Positions 11,971-23,268 are shown, numbered from the stretch's first letter. The stretch: 64,000 nt of DNA from Cheiracanthium punctorium (GCA_038373885.1 JAWZYV010013026.1:1-64000); one strand, 5' to 3'. Numbers and translations are program-made. The notes: generated by a model not told the origin, from the sequence alone.

Positions 11971-12167
11971 AGGTAAAAGGCTATCTTGCACATCTCAGAT
12001 TAAAATAGACAAGCAAGTTTTTATTTTCTTTCTTCAAATGCATAAAAAATTCATTTGTACTTGGTAATTCATTTGTACTTGGTCATTTGTACTGGTATAA
12101 ATAATTAATATAGCCAAATCCACGATAACAGTTCGACTCTTGCAGCCTTATCTCGTGAGAAGTGAGT

Positions 12168-12193
12168 TGACCTAGCATTCCTCGGCTAGGTCA
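12168..12193. repeat. Perfect 9-bp hairpin
   Basis: TGACCTAGC and GCTAGGTCA enclose an 8-nt loop. There is no neighbouring gene to which it could be assigned. Confidence 0.5.
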
Positions 12194-12194
12194 C

Positions 12195-12690
12195 GCTGGA
12201 CCTCTTGATTATATAGTTTCATACTTGAGGCCCCGTAAAAGGCCGCGTAAATAAACTCCGCGGGAAATAAAACATTTGATTCGAGATCAATTGAAACAGC
12301 ATAAAGAAAATAAAATTCCTAAATGAACCCCATTGCGTACTCTCTATTTTTGACTATTACATGAAAATACTGGCTCATTGATTAATTTCTAACAAAATAA
12401 CTGCAGGAGCTCTTTTTTGTTTTATTGTAAATTTAAGCATTAATTACCTAATTTATATTTAAAAATTAAGTAATTCTTTTGCATTATCACTGCTATATTT
12501 AATATAATAAAAAAATATCAATAGAAGCAATTATGTAGGCTGCTAAAAATTTTAATTTAATCTAAAATTCTCTTAAAAAAAGGAGTACAGGAAATGAGCT
12601 CTCATGCATATTAAACACTGATTGGTCTTTGTGAAATTTATCTCTAGCATAAAATAAATAAAAACTTTGTGAAAAAAGAACACGTAAAAG
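12195..12690. other. Unannotated AT-rich DNA
   Basis: No gene or structured element is seen in this stretch. Confidence 0.45.
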
Positions 12691-12699
12691 GTTAATTCA

Positions 12700-12760
12700 A
12701 GGCGTAAGGATCATTTCGACCGAAAATTCGTTCGGTCTTCGTCAGACAAACCCTTCCGTC
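12700..12760 (-). ncRNA. Candidate hammerhead-ribozyme-like motif
   Basis: On the minus strand CTGACGA (complement of 12739-12745) is followed, after one extra A, by the 7-bp stem GACCGAA/TTCGGTC with a 6-nt loop (12718-12737), then GAAA (complement of 12714-12717). Order and spacing match the catalytic core of hammerhead ribozymes: CUGANGA, stem II, GAAA. Hammerhead motifs are known in Penelope-like retroelements and retrozymes. I could not see convincing stems I and III, and the extra A is non-canonical. Activity is therefore unproven; it may be the tail of a dead retroelement. Confidence 0.45.
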
Positions 12761-12778
12761 ATACTGAGCAGAGGGAAC

Positions 12779-13160
12779 TGATAAAGATAAACAATCTAGC
12801 GTGTTGCCACAAGGAATCAAGAAAAGACGGAAAAAAACCAAGGAGAGAGGGAAAAAAGAGAGGGGGGAATGGATATAAAGAAAAGAAAATAAGGACAAAC
12901 AAAAATATATAAATAAATAATAACAATAATAAAAAGCAATAAAGAACACACACAAAAAAAGGAAAAATAAAAGAAAACAGGAAAAACAAAAGAACATAAA
13001 GAAAACATAAAAATGCAAAAATTAATTAAATAATATTAATTTTTTTAAATATATATATATATATATATATATATTTTTAAAACAACATACAGGACAGCAC
13101 AAAAAAAGGACAAACAAAATAATAGAAAAGGAAGGGCGAAAAAAGAGAGGGGGAAGGAAA
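12779..13160 (+). repeat. Purine-rich strand-asymmetric tract
   Basis: The plus strand is dominated by A and G (GGAGAGAGGGAAAAAAGAGA and similar), interrupted by an (AT)n run at 13049-13074. The purine phase resumes after it. The minus-strand frames here (12692-13018) are rich in Phe, Leu, Ser and Tyr because of this composition and are not genes. Confidence 0.8.
13049..13074. repeat. (AT)n microsatellite
   Basis: About 13 AT dinucleotides inside the purine-rich tract. Confidence 0.95.
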
Positions 13161-13640
13161 ATGGTAGCAGAAGTTTTTTGAGTGTTTATTTACTCTCTAA
13201 CATATTTCTGCACCCCAATTCTGTAGATTTTAAAAGGGGCTTAACGTAGAAACAAGTCTCCATATATGTTTTTCAGGAAAAGTTTAGCAAAATCGTAAAA
13301 ATTAATATAAATTATAAAAATTTTAAGGATAAAATTCATAATTCTGTACATAGTCGGGGGTTATATAGAGGGGGTTACGTAGTGGGGGGGTTCTCTGTCA
13401 TATACAGAGTGGGGGTTTCACTGTCCGTGTAGTAAACATTTTTATAGCATACGGAACTCGTTTGTATTATTTTAGTTTTTAGTACTAAAATATTTGAAGG
13501 CACAATATGAACTTCTCCCCGTACACACCCCCCTCCAAAAAAAAAAACTTAGACCCTGCCTTTGGGTACCCGGAACTTATATCTCCTAACACTTCTACAC
13601 CGTATGAATGTGAAACAATATTATTTAATTAAAATAACGA
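13161..13640. other. Unannotated DNA with G-run repeats
   Basis: At 13352-13425 there are four GGGGG-type runs (GTCGGGGG, AGAGGGGG, GTGGGGGGG, GAGTGGGGG), which could form a G-rich structure. Nothing else is recognised. Confidence 0.45.
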
Positions 13641-13646
13641 AATTTT

Positions 13647-13956
13647 ATGCAAAACTACGAAATATATATAGGCCCATTACCGCGAAATAGTTCTGGTCCG
13701 GTACATTTTAAGCAGTACCACGCTGTTAACTTCTCTATGCATGTCATAGACACATGCCACTTCGCCATTACAGGTTACGCACTGGAAAATATGCACTTTT
13801 CAGACACTGGTACTTCAGTGACTTTCTGTCGACGGCAATGCACTTTGATCCCAGTACACGGTACTTTTCCAGCACGACCGGTGCCCTGTCGTTATTCTGC
13901 GGGCAGTAGTGTGTTTATTGGGAAGCCACGCGTGGAAAAACTGCACTATTTTCATT
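13647..13956 (+). other. Uncharacterised open stretch before the pogo relic
   Basis: A 103-residue frame runs to 13958 with balanced base composition unlike the AT-rich surroundings. It matches nothing I know and ends where the transposase homology starts. It may be transposon untranslated sequence or a fused foreign fragment. I do not assign a function. Confidence 0.25.
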
Positions 13957-14181
13957 AGGACGACAGGCCATGAAAAAACACGATTTACAGTCGTGCTGTC
14001 ATGCCTTGCAAACGGAGACCGATTATCACCATATATGGTAATATTCAAGCGGAAAACGCTTCCTAAATCTGCCATTTTTCCGAAAAGTGTGATTGTTTGG
14101 GCTCATCCTAATGGTTGGGTAGACGAAAAAATTATGTGTGACTGGCTCAGCAATGTGTGGAGCAAGCGGCATGGTGGACTG

Positions 14182-14542
14182 CTGAAAAAGAAAGCCCTGC
14201 TAGTATGTGATTCCTTCCGAGCTCACGTAACGGCCGATGTAAAGAGTAAAATTTCTAATATGAATACGGAACTCCCCATTATTCCATGGTTACCCCTGGA
14301 ATAATCTGAAAAAGAAAGCCCTGCTAGTATGTGATTCCTTCCGAGCTCACGTAACGGCCGATGTAAAGAGTAAAATTTCTAATATGAATACGGAACTCCC
14401 CATTATTCCAGGGTTACCCCTGGAATAATCTGAAAAAGAAAGCCCTGCTAGGTGATTCCTTCCGAGCTCACGTAACGGCCGATGTAAAGAGTAAAATTTC
14501 TAATATGAATACGGAACTCCCCATTATTCCAGGGGTAACCCT
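14182..14542 (+). repeat. 124-bp triplication inside the pogo relic
   Basis: Copies start at 14182, 14306 and 14430 with CTGAAAAAGAAAGCCCTGCT. Junctions carry the near-palindrome ATTATTCCAGGGTTACCCC. The third copy lost 4 bp (TAGTATGTG to TAGGTG). Near identity implies the triplication is younger than the decay of the gene. Confidence 0.92.
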
Positions 14543-14547
14543 GGAAT

Positions 14548-14689
14548 ACTAGCAGGGCTTTCTTTTTCAGCAGTCCACCATGCCGCTTGCTCCACACAGT
14601 GCTGAGCCAGTCACACAAAATTTTTTCGTCTACCCAACCATTAGGATGAGCCCAAACAATCACACTTTTCGGAAAAATGGCAGATTTAA
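14548..14689 (-). repeat. Inverted partial copy of the pogo relic
   Basis: This is the reverse complement of about 14068-14202 (AGCAGGGCTTTCTTTTTCAG through CACACTTTTCGGAAAAATGG). Together with its source it makes a large inverted repeat around the triplicated core. The 71-residue minus frame at 14448-14663 is a consequence of this inversion. Confidence 0.92.
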
Positions 14690-14851
14690 TGACATCATTG
14701 GTTCAATCATTGATAATGACATCATTGGTTCAATCATTAGACGTTTGCGTCAATAAGCCGGTTCAAAGACCGGCTTCGAAATTTCTGTCACAAATGGTGG
14801 CTTCCGATCTAAAAAAAAAGTGGCAAAAAAGCAATCTAAAAAAAAAGTGGA
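14689..14851 (+). repeat. Short tandem duplications (27 bp and 28 bp)
   Basis: ATGACATCATTGGTTCAATC occurs twice in tandem near 14689-14740, and ATCTAAAAAAAAAGTGG twice at about 14808-14851. Both lie inside the transposase relic and add to its rearranged state. Confidence 0.8.
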
Positions 14852-15264
14852 CATCGTAACAGTAAGTGAATGGGTAAAAAATTCGTGGGAATCCATTCCA
14901 AAGGATATTATAGTGAAATCGTTCACGAAGTGTTGCATAAGCAATTCTATGGACGGGAGCGAAGACTCGTTGAATCCGACTCCGGCGAAGAAGATGACGA
15001 TTTTGTTGACATTTATGACGATTAAATCAGGACTGGAAGTGACTTTAAAGAACTTTTCGGATGCTCCGACGAAGAATGATGCGATATGTATAGTATTTGT
15101 GTTTGATCTTTTTTTCTTGTAATTTATAACATTTTGTCTTAAAATACAAAAAATTAATGTGTTAGAACTTACTTTTGTTTCCATAAAATTAAATTGGTTG
15201 ACCCAAATGCATGGGCGCCGGAAGAGGGGGGGATTGACACGCCAATTTCCGGGACCATGGTTTT

Positions 15265-17197
15265 CCTATGTACAGCTGAGGGAAAAAAAAGTCCCACTTG
15301 TACATTTTTCGGCCGTCGTTCGTCGCACAGCAAAGTTACAGATACCAATCGTTTACGATGGACGCACACTTTAATTTGCTATGCACAAAAAATTGCATAA
15401 GGGGCCATCTACATATTAAAATTCGCACCAAATTTTTTTTTCTCAATTGCATCCCCTAGATTTCACTTCATATTTCAAAAATTTAGCTCATTTTAACCCC
15501 GGACACCAATTTTCAATAAATTTGGACAGAAAATGAGTGAGTTATGAGCACCCAAAATCCCCCTCCCCCTATGTTAAAATATTTTTTCATACTTCAATTC
15601 ATATCTCGTATAATATTGGTAGTAAGAAGCTGAGTTTTATTCGTACTATTAGAACTAAACGACCCAAACATAATTTAATGTTATTATGATGTTTAATAAA
15701 TTATTAATATGAATTAGGAATTATTAAATTAATATTAAAAAAAAATTATGAATAGCGACCTAGCCAAATTTCGATGGAAATAGATGCAGAAATTAATATT
15801 ACATGACTGTGCAAAATTTCAAATTTTTACGTTCAGTAGTTTAATTTATATTAAATAAAATGTGTTATTTTCATGAGTTAAGGGACCATATATAAATTTA
15901 TTAAGTGAATTTTTTTTTTAAATTGCATAAAATAAATGTAAATTAGATTTATTTTGTGCAAAAACACAGTGAAAGATACCAGTATTAAAAATATGAAATT
16001 TTGAAGCGAATAAATTAGAGGTTTTTACAGTTTGTTGGGGATTCTATAAAGCGTGTATTGTTGCGTCCGCTACCATATTCCCCCAAATAAAATATTTTCT
16101 AGCTATAGATTAGATGCAGTAGATGTATGTCTTCTAATACAACGTCCTATTTCTGAAAAACTAACATCCTCAACTTTCCAGGCATGAATGTGACCTTTTT
16201 TAATATCGGAAACATTAGGTCTTTGGAATTCCCCATTCTTTATCAAACATTCAAAATCACGCTTTTCTGTAAAAAAAATTTTCATCTAACTATAAATTAA
16301 AATACCGCCAAAAGTCTTAAGAATATTGCACATTGCATGCGATAGTATTAAATGAAAGTGAAATAACAAACACAGTGATAATATTGGATCGGCAAAAAAG
16401 TAATTGCGTTTTTTACATGAAATTCAAACAAATAAATTTTCAATCATGAAACCATTCTTTAAGTTCGACCATAGCCGAGTCGAGCAATATTCATGCTTGT
16501 AGTCAGAAGAGCAGGGAGCTGCCTCTAACTCCTGCCAACATTTCAGCTGTCTAAGAGAAACATCAAGGGAAACACTGAATAACAATTTCAAAATTACAAA
16601 GATTTTCAAAATCCTTAGCAGTCATTTTGCATTTTTCCCTTAAATCATGTGTACGAACCAAGTAAGTTATGAACTCACGGGTCATTTGGACCACAGACAA
16701 AATATTCTATTCTACCCTTGATTTTCTCAGTACAAAAAACTTGAGGGAACAATATGGGAACAATATGAGATGGGAACAATATTTTCCTTGAAAATAATAT
16801 TAATTTCTTTTAATTCTCGCGAGCGAAATAAATGAAAGGCGAAAAGTTCGGAACCTATAAATAGCGTTTTTCAATTTGCAGAAAGTCCCTTAAAAATGCG
16901 CAAAAATGAATTCGCAATATCTCCTGAAATTATCGTAGAAAATTGGTGAAAATTTATATTTAGGGTAATTTGAAGGTTTTCTCTCGTTTAATAAAGTCAA
17001 AATATGGGGTTGCCATTGAGAAAAACGAATTTGATGCAGAATTAAATATGAAGACGGCCCCTTATGCAAATTAAATTAATAGTAAATTAAAGTACGCGTT
17101 ATTTGCAAACGAATGGTATATATAACTTTGCTATACGACGAACGATGGCGAAATAAAGAGCAACAGGGACTTTTTTTTTCCGCAGCTGTACATAGTA
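15265..17197. mobile_element. Inverted-repeat element, about 1.9 kb, arms about 140 bp
   Basis: The left arm (about 15265-15406) contains GTACAGCTG, AAAAAAGTCCC, CGTCGTTCGTCG and TTGCATAAGGGGCC. The right arm (about 17050-17197) contains the same blocks in inverse order and orientation (GGCCCCTTATGCAA to CAGCTGTAC). The interior shows no long frame, so it is nonautonomous or decayed. Its left side starts next to a GCATGGGCGCCGGAAG segment. Exact ends and target duplication are unresolved. It may have inserted in the pogo relic's 3' side. Confidence 0.65.
16384..16640. mobile_element. Possible mariner-type terminal fragment
   Basis: ATTGGATCGGCAAAAAAGTA followed by ATTGCGTTTTTTACATG resembles mariner terminal repeats starting TTGGGTCGGC. 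An AAATTCAAACAAATAAATTT segment recurs at 22049-22069. There is no transposase frame, only a 61-residue minus frame without motifs. Identification is tentative. Confidence 0.35.
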
Positions 17198-17287
17198 TAC
17201 ATATTTGTGCGTATGTGTGTACATGTTTACTGCTCCCTGAATATTGAATTTCCGATGATCAAATTTTGAATTTTTTTTTTTTTGACA

Positions 17288-17365
17288 CGTGTATAAGCCC
17301 CCCCCCACTTTCAATACAATTTTTTGTCCAAAAAAGTGGGCTTATACACGAGTATATACGGTAAT
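17288..17365. mobile_element. Hairpin terminus of a pogo-like element
   Basis: CGTGTATAAGCCC (17288-17300) pairs with GGGCTTATACACG (17338-17350), and inner CACTTT pairs with AAAGTG. The sequence continues AGTATATACGGTAA. Such a TATACTCGTGTATAAG-type end occurs in pogo/Tigger-like repeats, so this may be the 3' end belonging to the transposase relic upstream. Confidence 0.5.
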
Positions 17366-18546
17366 TATTTACTAACATTTTTCGGTTCATTGAGGTGTTA
17401 ACTCGGTTTATGAAAAAAGTTGTGGTAAAGAGATAATTAACAGCATCGTTATTGTGAGGTTTTACTAGCTTTCACCTCTGTCCACGTCTGAATCATGTTT
17501 AATATATTTACTTTTAAAGGTAAATATACATGTTGAGTGTTATTTTACATAAAGCCTTCTCCTTTCTTGAGTGGGAAGACTGAATATTCAGCTATGTGAT
17601 TGTCAATAGATTATAAATTTATTAATTAATTTTTTCTTCATAAGTACAAAAGATCCTTAATTTATCTTATTTATCTCTTTTCTTTTTCATAAGAAATGTT
17701 TTTTTAATGTTTCGTTAAAAAAAAAATGATTTTTACTTTGCTAATAAAACCACTTCATTATTCTCAAATTTGAAAAGAATTTCCGTTATCCCAAAAAAAA
17801 AAGGTATTTAGAAAGTAAACTGAATGCCAAGATACACTTTCATATATTAAAACTAGAGAAATCATTGACTAATTAATCAGAACTTTTTGTGCGCACTTGT
17901 GGATATCCCTGAACAATTTGTTTAATAGGATATTCCTAACTATTTACCGATGGGATCTTTTATGTATATTCGGTGGCGTTTGTCATTTTTTTAGGTTACT
18001 CTCAATTCACAAAAAGAATTACTTCAATTCTATGACAAACCTTCAGCTCAAGAAGTCAGGCTTCAAGAATCGCATTCAGTGATGCCATCCTGGGAATATA
18101 AATCTGAATACTTTCTTAATGAAAAATACATATTGAAAAAAATATCGTAAGTAATGAGGAATACTTTGCTTATTTTATTTATTTTTTTCTTAATTCATTT
18201 TCATCCTGAGATAAAACTGTTGACATTTTTAATTTACCTCAAAGAAAAGAGTAAAATGACTTGTCCACGGAATTAAAATATCTTTTGTTCATGTTTGAGT
18301 ACGTTTTAAATTCTGCGCAAATATTGTTTTAACAGATCCTTCGATTTTTTTTCTGTGTGCCTTTGTTTTCAGACTCTGCCAAATAAAATTTGCTTTCTCT
18401 TTAAATAAAGAATAACGTTCCAGAATGTTGCATATTTTTAAAGCGTTTTTCATGCACGATGTTTAAATAAGTCAGTATAAATTTACATTGTATGGTGTAT
18501 TTTGATGGCAGATAACACTTTTTCATGTAGTCTTAATTCTAAGACT
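17366..18546. other. Unannotated AT-rich DNA
   Basis: No gene, RNA or repeat family is recognised. Confidence 0.5.
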
Positions 18547-18619
18547 TATGACTAAAACATGACCTATACCTTTTTTTTGTACTCATATTCTGAGAGGTAT
18601 AGGTCATGTTTTAGTCATA
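18547..18619. repeat. Perfect 25-bp stem hairpin, 23-nt loop
   Basis: Positions 18547-18571 and 18595-18619 are exact reverse complements (TATGACTAAAACATGACCTA and onward). A perfect unmutated stem suggests a recent origin. It could be a young fold-back or a hairpin-RNA precursor; the sequence alone cannot decide. Confidence 0.85.
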
Positions 18620-20376
18620 GGTGAAGTATGTCTGTTGCTGAAATCTGTACTGTGGGCTCTACTGTGATAAAGTTGTGGACAGGGATCATCAAAAGTTGTC
18701 AACAAGTGCGATTGTTTTACTATCTACACAGCTGCAAAAACTGTCAGATGTCACAACCGTGGTTATTCGACTTTTAAAATCTTGCTGTATATGCATTACC
18801 TATGAAAAGTCAATCATCTAAAAATTATATCTATCTATTTCCAGTTAATGTATTCTTTTTGAATAGATATTATATGCGTTTTAGTCCATAATAAATTTTC
18901 TGTGTGAACTAGATATTTAAACAAACCTGGAAAGTGATAATGAGCAAAATACTAATGATGAAAACATTAAAAATTGATACAACCAAGGAAAACCATTTGT
19001 GATTTATTAGTTTATATTAAACACTGTAATAATTTAATCTATAAAAATATATAATGGCAATTTCGTATCTTTTAACTTTTTAAATATAAGCTGTAAGAAG
19101 TGTAGCTACAAGATGCTTAAAAGCCCGAATCTCTGAATCATACATTAGCTGCAATTATTTCGGCTTAAAATTTAATGAGTACTTAAAACTTAATTCGAAA
19201 ATTAATTGTGTACTTAAAAGTTCTTATTGTGTAATGAAAACTTGGGTTTAAAAACTTTATGTGTAATTAAAAACTTAATTTGTTTCAAAACTTAACTAAT
19301 TTAAACGTACAGAAATTGAAAAAATATGATCAGAGATGAACAGGAAAAGCTTCACTTAATACTAATTAAAAAATGCTCACAATTTGATATTTTGCTAACA
19401 AAAATATATATGGAATATATTCAGATTAAGTATTTTCATTCTTCTGCATTCTTTTGAGAGATATTATATTGTTACATAAAAAGCTTATAATTCTACAAAA
19501 GCTCTCGTGTCAATTCTTATGCGCCGCCTTCCAAACTATGAAATATTCTGCAAAGTAATCTGAATATTAGATTTCACTCCAGTAATTTTTCACTGCAGAC
19601 GGGAAATTCATATTTACATTCGTCGAGTCATAATATATCCTTTCATGAAATATGAAATATTTCTGTTCTCTTCTCGAGCATTTACTTATATCCGTAGCTG
19701 GAATATGTATTCAGCAGTACATTTTTTTTCATATATGAGTACAGATAAAAGGTATTTTAGGCTGATAAATATACATACCGAAACAAGGACATCCTCATGC
19801 TTTGAATTTTAAAGTGGAATCCTGCGGAGATTTAAAATTCGGGGAGTTTTACTTGGTGTTTGATTGTACCGCTGTGAGAAATATTAATCTAACAAACTTC
19901 TTACACCATTGGATTTTTGAGTGAAAAATAAAACATTGTTTTATTAGTATAGACTCGAAACGTGTAAGAAAGTTTCTTATGCATAACTGTGTTTGAATCA
20001 TGTAGAACGACAGTTCTACGAGTGACGCAGCCTACACCAACCAACCAACCGCGGCACTCTCTATATACACGTCGTTTGTGGAATTTTTTGGTGTCCAACT
20101 TTTTTCTCAAAATTCGCTCTAACGAGTTTTTAAAAATTAATATATGGTTTTAATCTGTGCTAAAATCGGAGAGTAACGTCAACGGTTTATTTAGGAAAAC
20201 TCGCTTATTTTAGTTAATCCAGCTTAAAGATGGGACTATGTAATCACGCTTATTACTAATGAAAACAACTTCAATTGTGTGGTCATTAGACACCATACGA
20301 GACCATTTGAAGAACCAATGAAATGTTATACTTTTATCGTTTGTCACATGACAACGTGCCGTGTGTCTCGTGTTTA
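18620..20376. other. Unannotated AT-rich DNA
   Basis: No gene is seen. A short palindromic TAGAACGACAGTTCTA lies near 20001. The 69-residue minus frame 19901-20110 has no motif I recognise. Confidence 0.45.
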
Positions 20377-20620
20377 ACGTCTAAAAGCGGCCCGTAAGTT
20401 ACAAAGGCCAGTCGCGAAGCGGATCATGTGTCGTAGGCTGCACCGGCCGGTTACGAAGCGGCCGTTGGCAGACTAGCTGGTTGCCAACGGCAGCCGCTCA
20501 CCGTAACGTGTAAAAGCGGCCCCTATGTTGCACAGACCGGTCACGAAGTGACCCGTTGGTGGACCAGCTGATCACTGAAGGTGGCCGCTCACCATTACGT
20601 ATAAAACAGGCCCAATTCGT
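20377..20620 (+). repeat. GC-rich modular repeat cluster
   Basis: Modules starting ACGT(C/G/A)TAAAA at 20377, 20506 and 20597 carry AGCGGCCC, a GGT(C/T)ACGAAG block and CGCTCACC(G/A)T. A CGAAGCGG sub-block is duplicated in the first module. The segment is much more GC-rich than its flanks. No frame or tRNA fold is evident, and its class is unknown. Confidence 0.65.
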
Positions 20621-22216
20621 TTAAAATAGTTTTCCCAGGTAACATAGCTTATTTTTTTCATTAAAGTAATAGTCTGCTGAAGCATTAATATAAGAGGAGC
20701 TTAATACACAAAACGAAATCGTTCGAATGCGAAAAGTTTCCGCGCATTTCCAAAAGAGGAAGAAATTCCTTTTGGGTCTATAATGAAAATTGAAGTGAAG
20801 TTATTTACTTTAAGTGGACGAAGATTAAGCATATTGAGTGTAGACATATTTTCGTCCAATGTTTTTCTAGCGTCCTTTGTAATTATCTCAACAACGGGCT
20901 GTGATTTATAAGACTATATTTTGCGGTATAATAAGAAACATATAATAAATTTATTAAATTTAAAGTGTATTTGAATTCAGCAGCACGTTACTCGTAAGTT
21001 TTCATTCAAAAGTTAATGGTTAACAGAATATCCCTGTAAAATTCTATATAAAAAAACAGAACAGCCCTGTAAAATGAGACTGTAAAATCCTGCAAAATCT
21101 GTGTATTTCTTGAAAAAGGTAACAGCTACTTACGAATATTATACAACAAAACAAAAGAATTCAGTAACTTGAATATAATCGTTTTCAAATTGTGTTACTT
21201 TCTATTATGATACTTTTAGCTCCATGTAAAGTACAAACACTAGAAAGCAAGGAAAAATGAAAGCTATTTTGTTAATCCTTCATAAATTTTCATCTAAGCG
21301 TTCTTTAAAAAGTTACTTCGTTTCTTACTTTCCGTAAGAAACGACATTTATTGTCTTTCTGGAAAACTATTTAAAAGTTCCTTATTCTGTGTTTGACATT
21401 CACTAGAAATATTTGGGAAGAAATAGTTGGGGAGAAAAAGTGATTAATAATAACATGTGATGACTTTTTTTTTTCTTTTTCTTTATATCTGTTATATCCC
21501 TGTTAAAAAAAAAAAAAGAGTAACTATTGTACGGTAGGTATTTCACCAACACAATAGAAACAAATGGTTAATTCTCAGCAAAAGATATTAATCCATATAA
21601 ATTATCTCAGCTATAAACGTGAAGTTTTATTTGCTTACAAATGAAGATAAATAGATCATTAGATGGAAATTTTTTCGCGGGTTTTACTTCGCGGCCTTAG
21701 ATCTTAATAATTTGTATTACAAATGGGGTTGTGCTGCGCAAACTGTGTATAACAGACCATGGTTTTTGTTGCAAGTGAACAGTAAAAATGCTAAATTACA
21801 TTCTATATCTCTATAACAGAAGAATGCTGGACTTGATTTAAAAATAATCATAAAGTTACATAAACTTCAGCATATTTGCCATATCCGAGAAGATATGACG
21901 GTGATCATGATAGGTGGTTTAAGTGTGAGGGTCAAGGGTTCTGGCTTACAGCGCGGCTGTCGATCTAAAAGAAATCTAAATAAACGACACTACTTTTCGC
22001 TAAACATAATGTTAGGTGACCGGAAAGTATTCTTCCTTTTTTGCATAAAATTCAAACAAATAAATTTTTGGCAAATATTGAATTAGAAACAAGCTGTGCC
22101 TAAGCATAGAACTCATATTTGTTAAATTTTAAAGCAAGAAAATTATAGATAATGTCTTTTTTTTCAACAAAATGGCCGATCTCCCTCTTTTTGCATGTCT
22201 ATCCTCTTTAGACGAT
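20621..22216. other. Unannotated AT-rich DNA
   Basis: No gene or clear repeat until the TTAA-element copy. A stretch near 22015-22085 shares AAATTCAAACAAATAAATTT with 16419-16438. Confidence 0.45.
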
Positions 22217-22594
22217 CGATCAGCTGGCTGTGCCGGCACAGCCAGCTGTCGTCGAAAAGGGGTCTCTAGATCTGTGGCACGCGATGAACGTTTCGATCGT
22301 CCGCCATCTTGCTGGTAGTTATGTCGAGCGATGGCAACGGCTGCCCTTTTTTCAGCATTGGGCAATCTATTCAGCTGTTCTCGCATTCTTCCATTTTTCA
22401 GCAGATGTCAGTGCTGTTAAAAATAATCGTAACATTTTTTTTACGGGAAATGACGTGCTAAAAAGTAAAGGATTCTCGTGGAGCTATGTCACTCGCAACT
22501 ATTTTTATAGAAATCAAATCTATTCTTCGTGACTGGCAACAGTGAAAAGTCAGAGTTTGGTGTTCCCAGAGCGGGAACACTGCGCGTTAAAGGG
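22217..22594. mobile_element. 5'-truncated copy of a TTAA (piggyBac-type) nonautonomous element
   Basis: It starts in the palindromic centre CTGGCTGTGCCGGCACAGCC and runs through GGCACGCGATGAACGTTTCG, ATGGCAACGGCTGCCC and CAGCATTGGG to the right end GCGCGTTAAAGGG, followed by TTAA (22595-22598). It matches the complete copy at 37069-37568. Frames on both strands are shared between copies and come from the palindrome, so they are not genes. Confidence 0.8.
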
Positions 22595-22598
22595 TTAA

Positions 22599-23266
22599 CA
22601 TGGCCCATTAGGATGTTGACATTTCAATTTTTATACATCATGACTTTAAAGGAAATCATCTCTTGTTCAAGAAGTTGACATCAGAAATTTGTGTATTATT
22701 GCTGGTATTAGCAAAAATCGAAGAAAGTCCCAAAAAATATCTGGGCACATATGGGGTAAAGCAAATTAAATCCATGCCTACTTCAAAAAAATTACGTCAA
22801 GTTCGTAATCTCCTTACTTTCTTCGAGAAACATCTAACTATTATTACAAAGCTATTCTTCCGCAATAAATAAAAGCATATGGCGCTCTCGCTTAAATCAT
22901 TTCTTGCGACTTTTTCTGGTTAAATAATTCGCTATGATTTTTCTCCGAGGCATGACGCCAAGAAAAGTTTGTTTACAAAGACAGATGATCTCTTTTTTTT
23001 GCGGATGGCGGAAAGAAAAAGAAAATAAACTACTTTCAGCCAAGTTTTCTTCAATAACATCACGTACACTGTGTACCTGGGTTCTCTGTTAAAATGGAAA
23101 CAAGCGTACACAATAGGTCAAAAACTAGTATCAGCTCGAGGAGATAAAGTGTTTTATGATGTTTTTTTACTGCGAAAGTTCAGCTGAAACAACGCGGGTA
23201 ATGAATTTTTGATGTTCGTATATAACATTCGAATAATGGAAGAGGAAAGTATTATAAAAATATATA
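22599..23266. other. Unannotated DNA
   Basis: A 69-residue plus frame (22663-22872) has no recognisable domain. Nothing else is seen. Confidence 0.45.
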
Positions 23267-23268
23267 TA

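Larger units (their letters stand above)
13957..15110 (+). pseudogene. Pogo/Tigger-type DDE transposase relic, rearranged
   Basis: Residues encoded at 13957-14290 read TTGHEKTRFTVVLSCLA, then FKRKTLPKSAIFPK, VIVWAHPNGWVDE, KRHGGLLKKKALLVCDSFRAH and MNTELPIIP. This is the DDE-endonuclease core of pogo/Tigger/jerky-like transposases, including the second catalytic Asp in the CDSFRAH block. It then breaks into a 124-bp triplication and an inverted copy. The carboxyl part resumes at 14740 (LDVCVNKP), continues KVDIVTVSEWVKNSWESIP, VVKSF-type IVKSFTKCCISN and MDGSED, then changes frame into an acidic tail (SDSGEEDDDF). The amino-terminal DNA-binding part is missing. It cannot encode an enzyme. Confidence 0.88.

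Noticed and set aside
12692..13018. 108-, 76- and 63-residue minus frames rich in Phe, Leu and Tyr
   Set aside because: A consequence of the purine-rich plus strand; three overlapping frames are open at once.
14448..14663. 71-residue minus frame with transposase-like WAHPNGWVDE
   Set aside because: It is the inverted partial copy of the pogo relic, not a separate gene.
14808..15110. Independent 100-residue protein at 14820-15122
   Set aside because: Its sequence is the carboxyl end of the pogo transposase in a shifted frame, so it is part of the pseudogene.
18547..18619. Calling this hairpin a microRNA gene
   Set aside because: A fully perfect 25-bp stem with a 23-nt loop is not typical of animal microRNA precursors, and there is no expression evidence.
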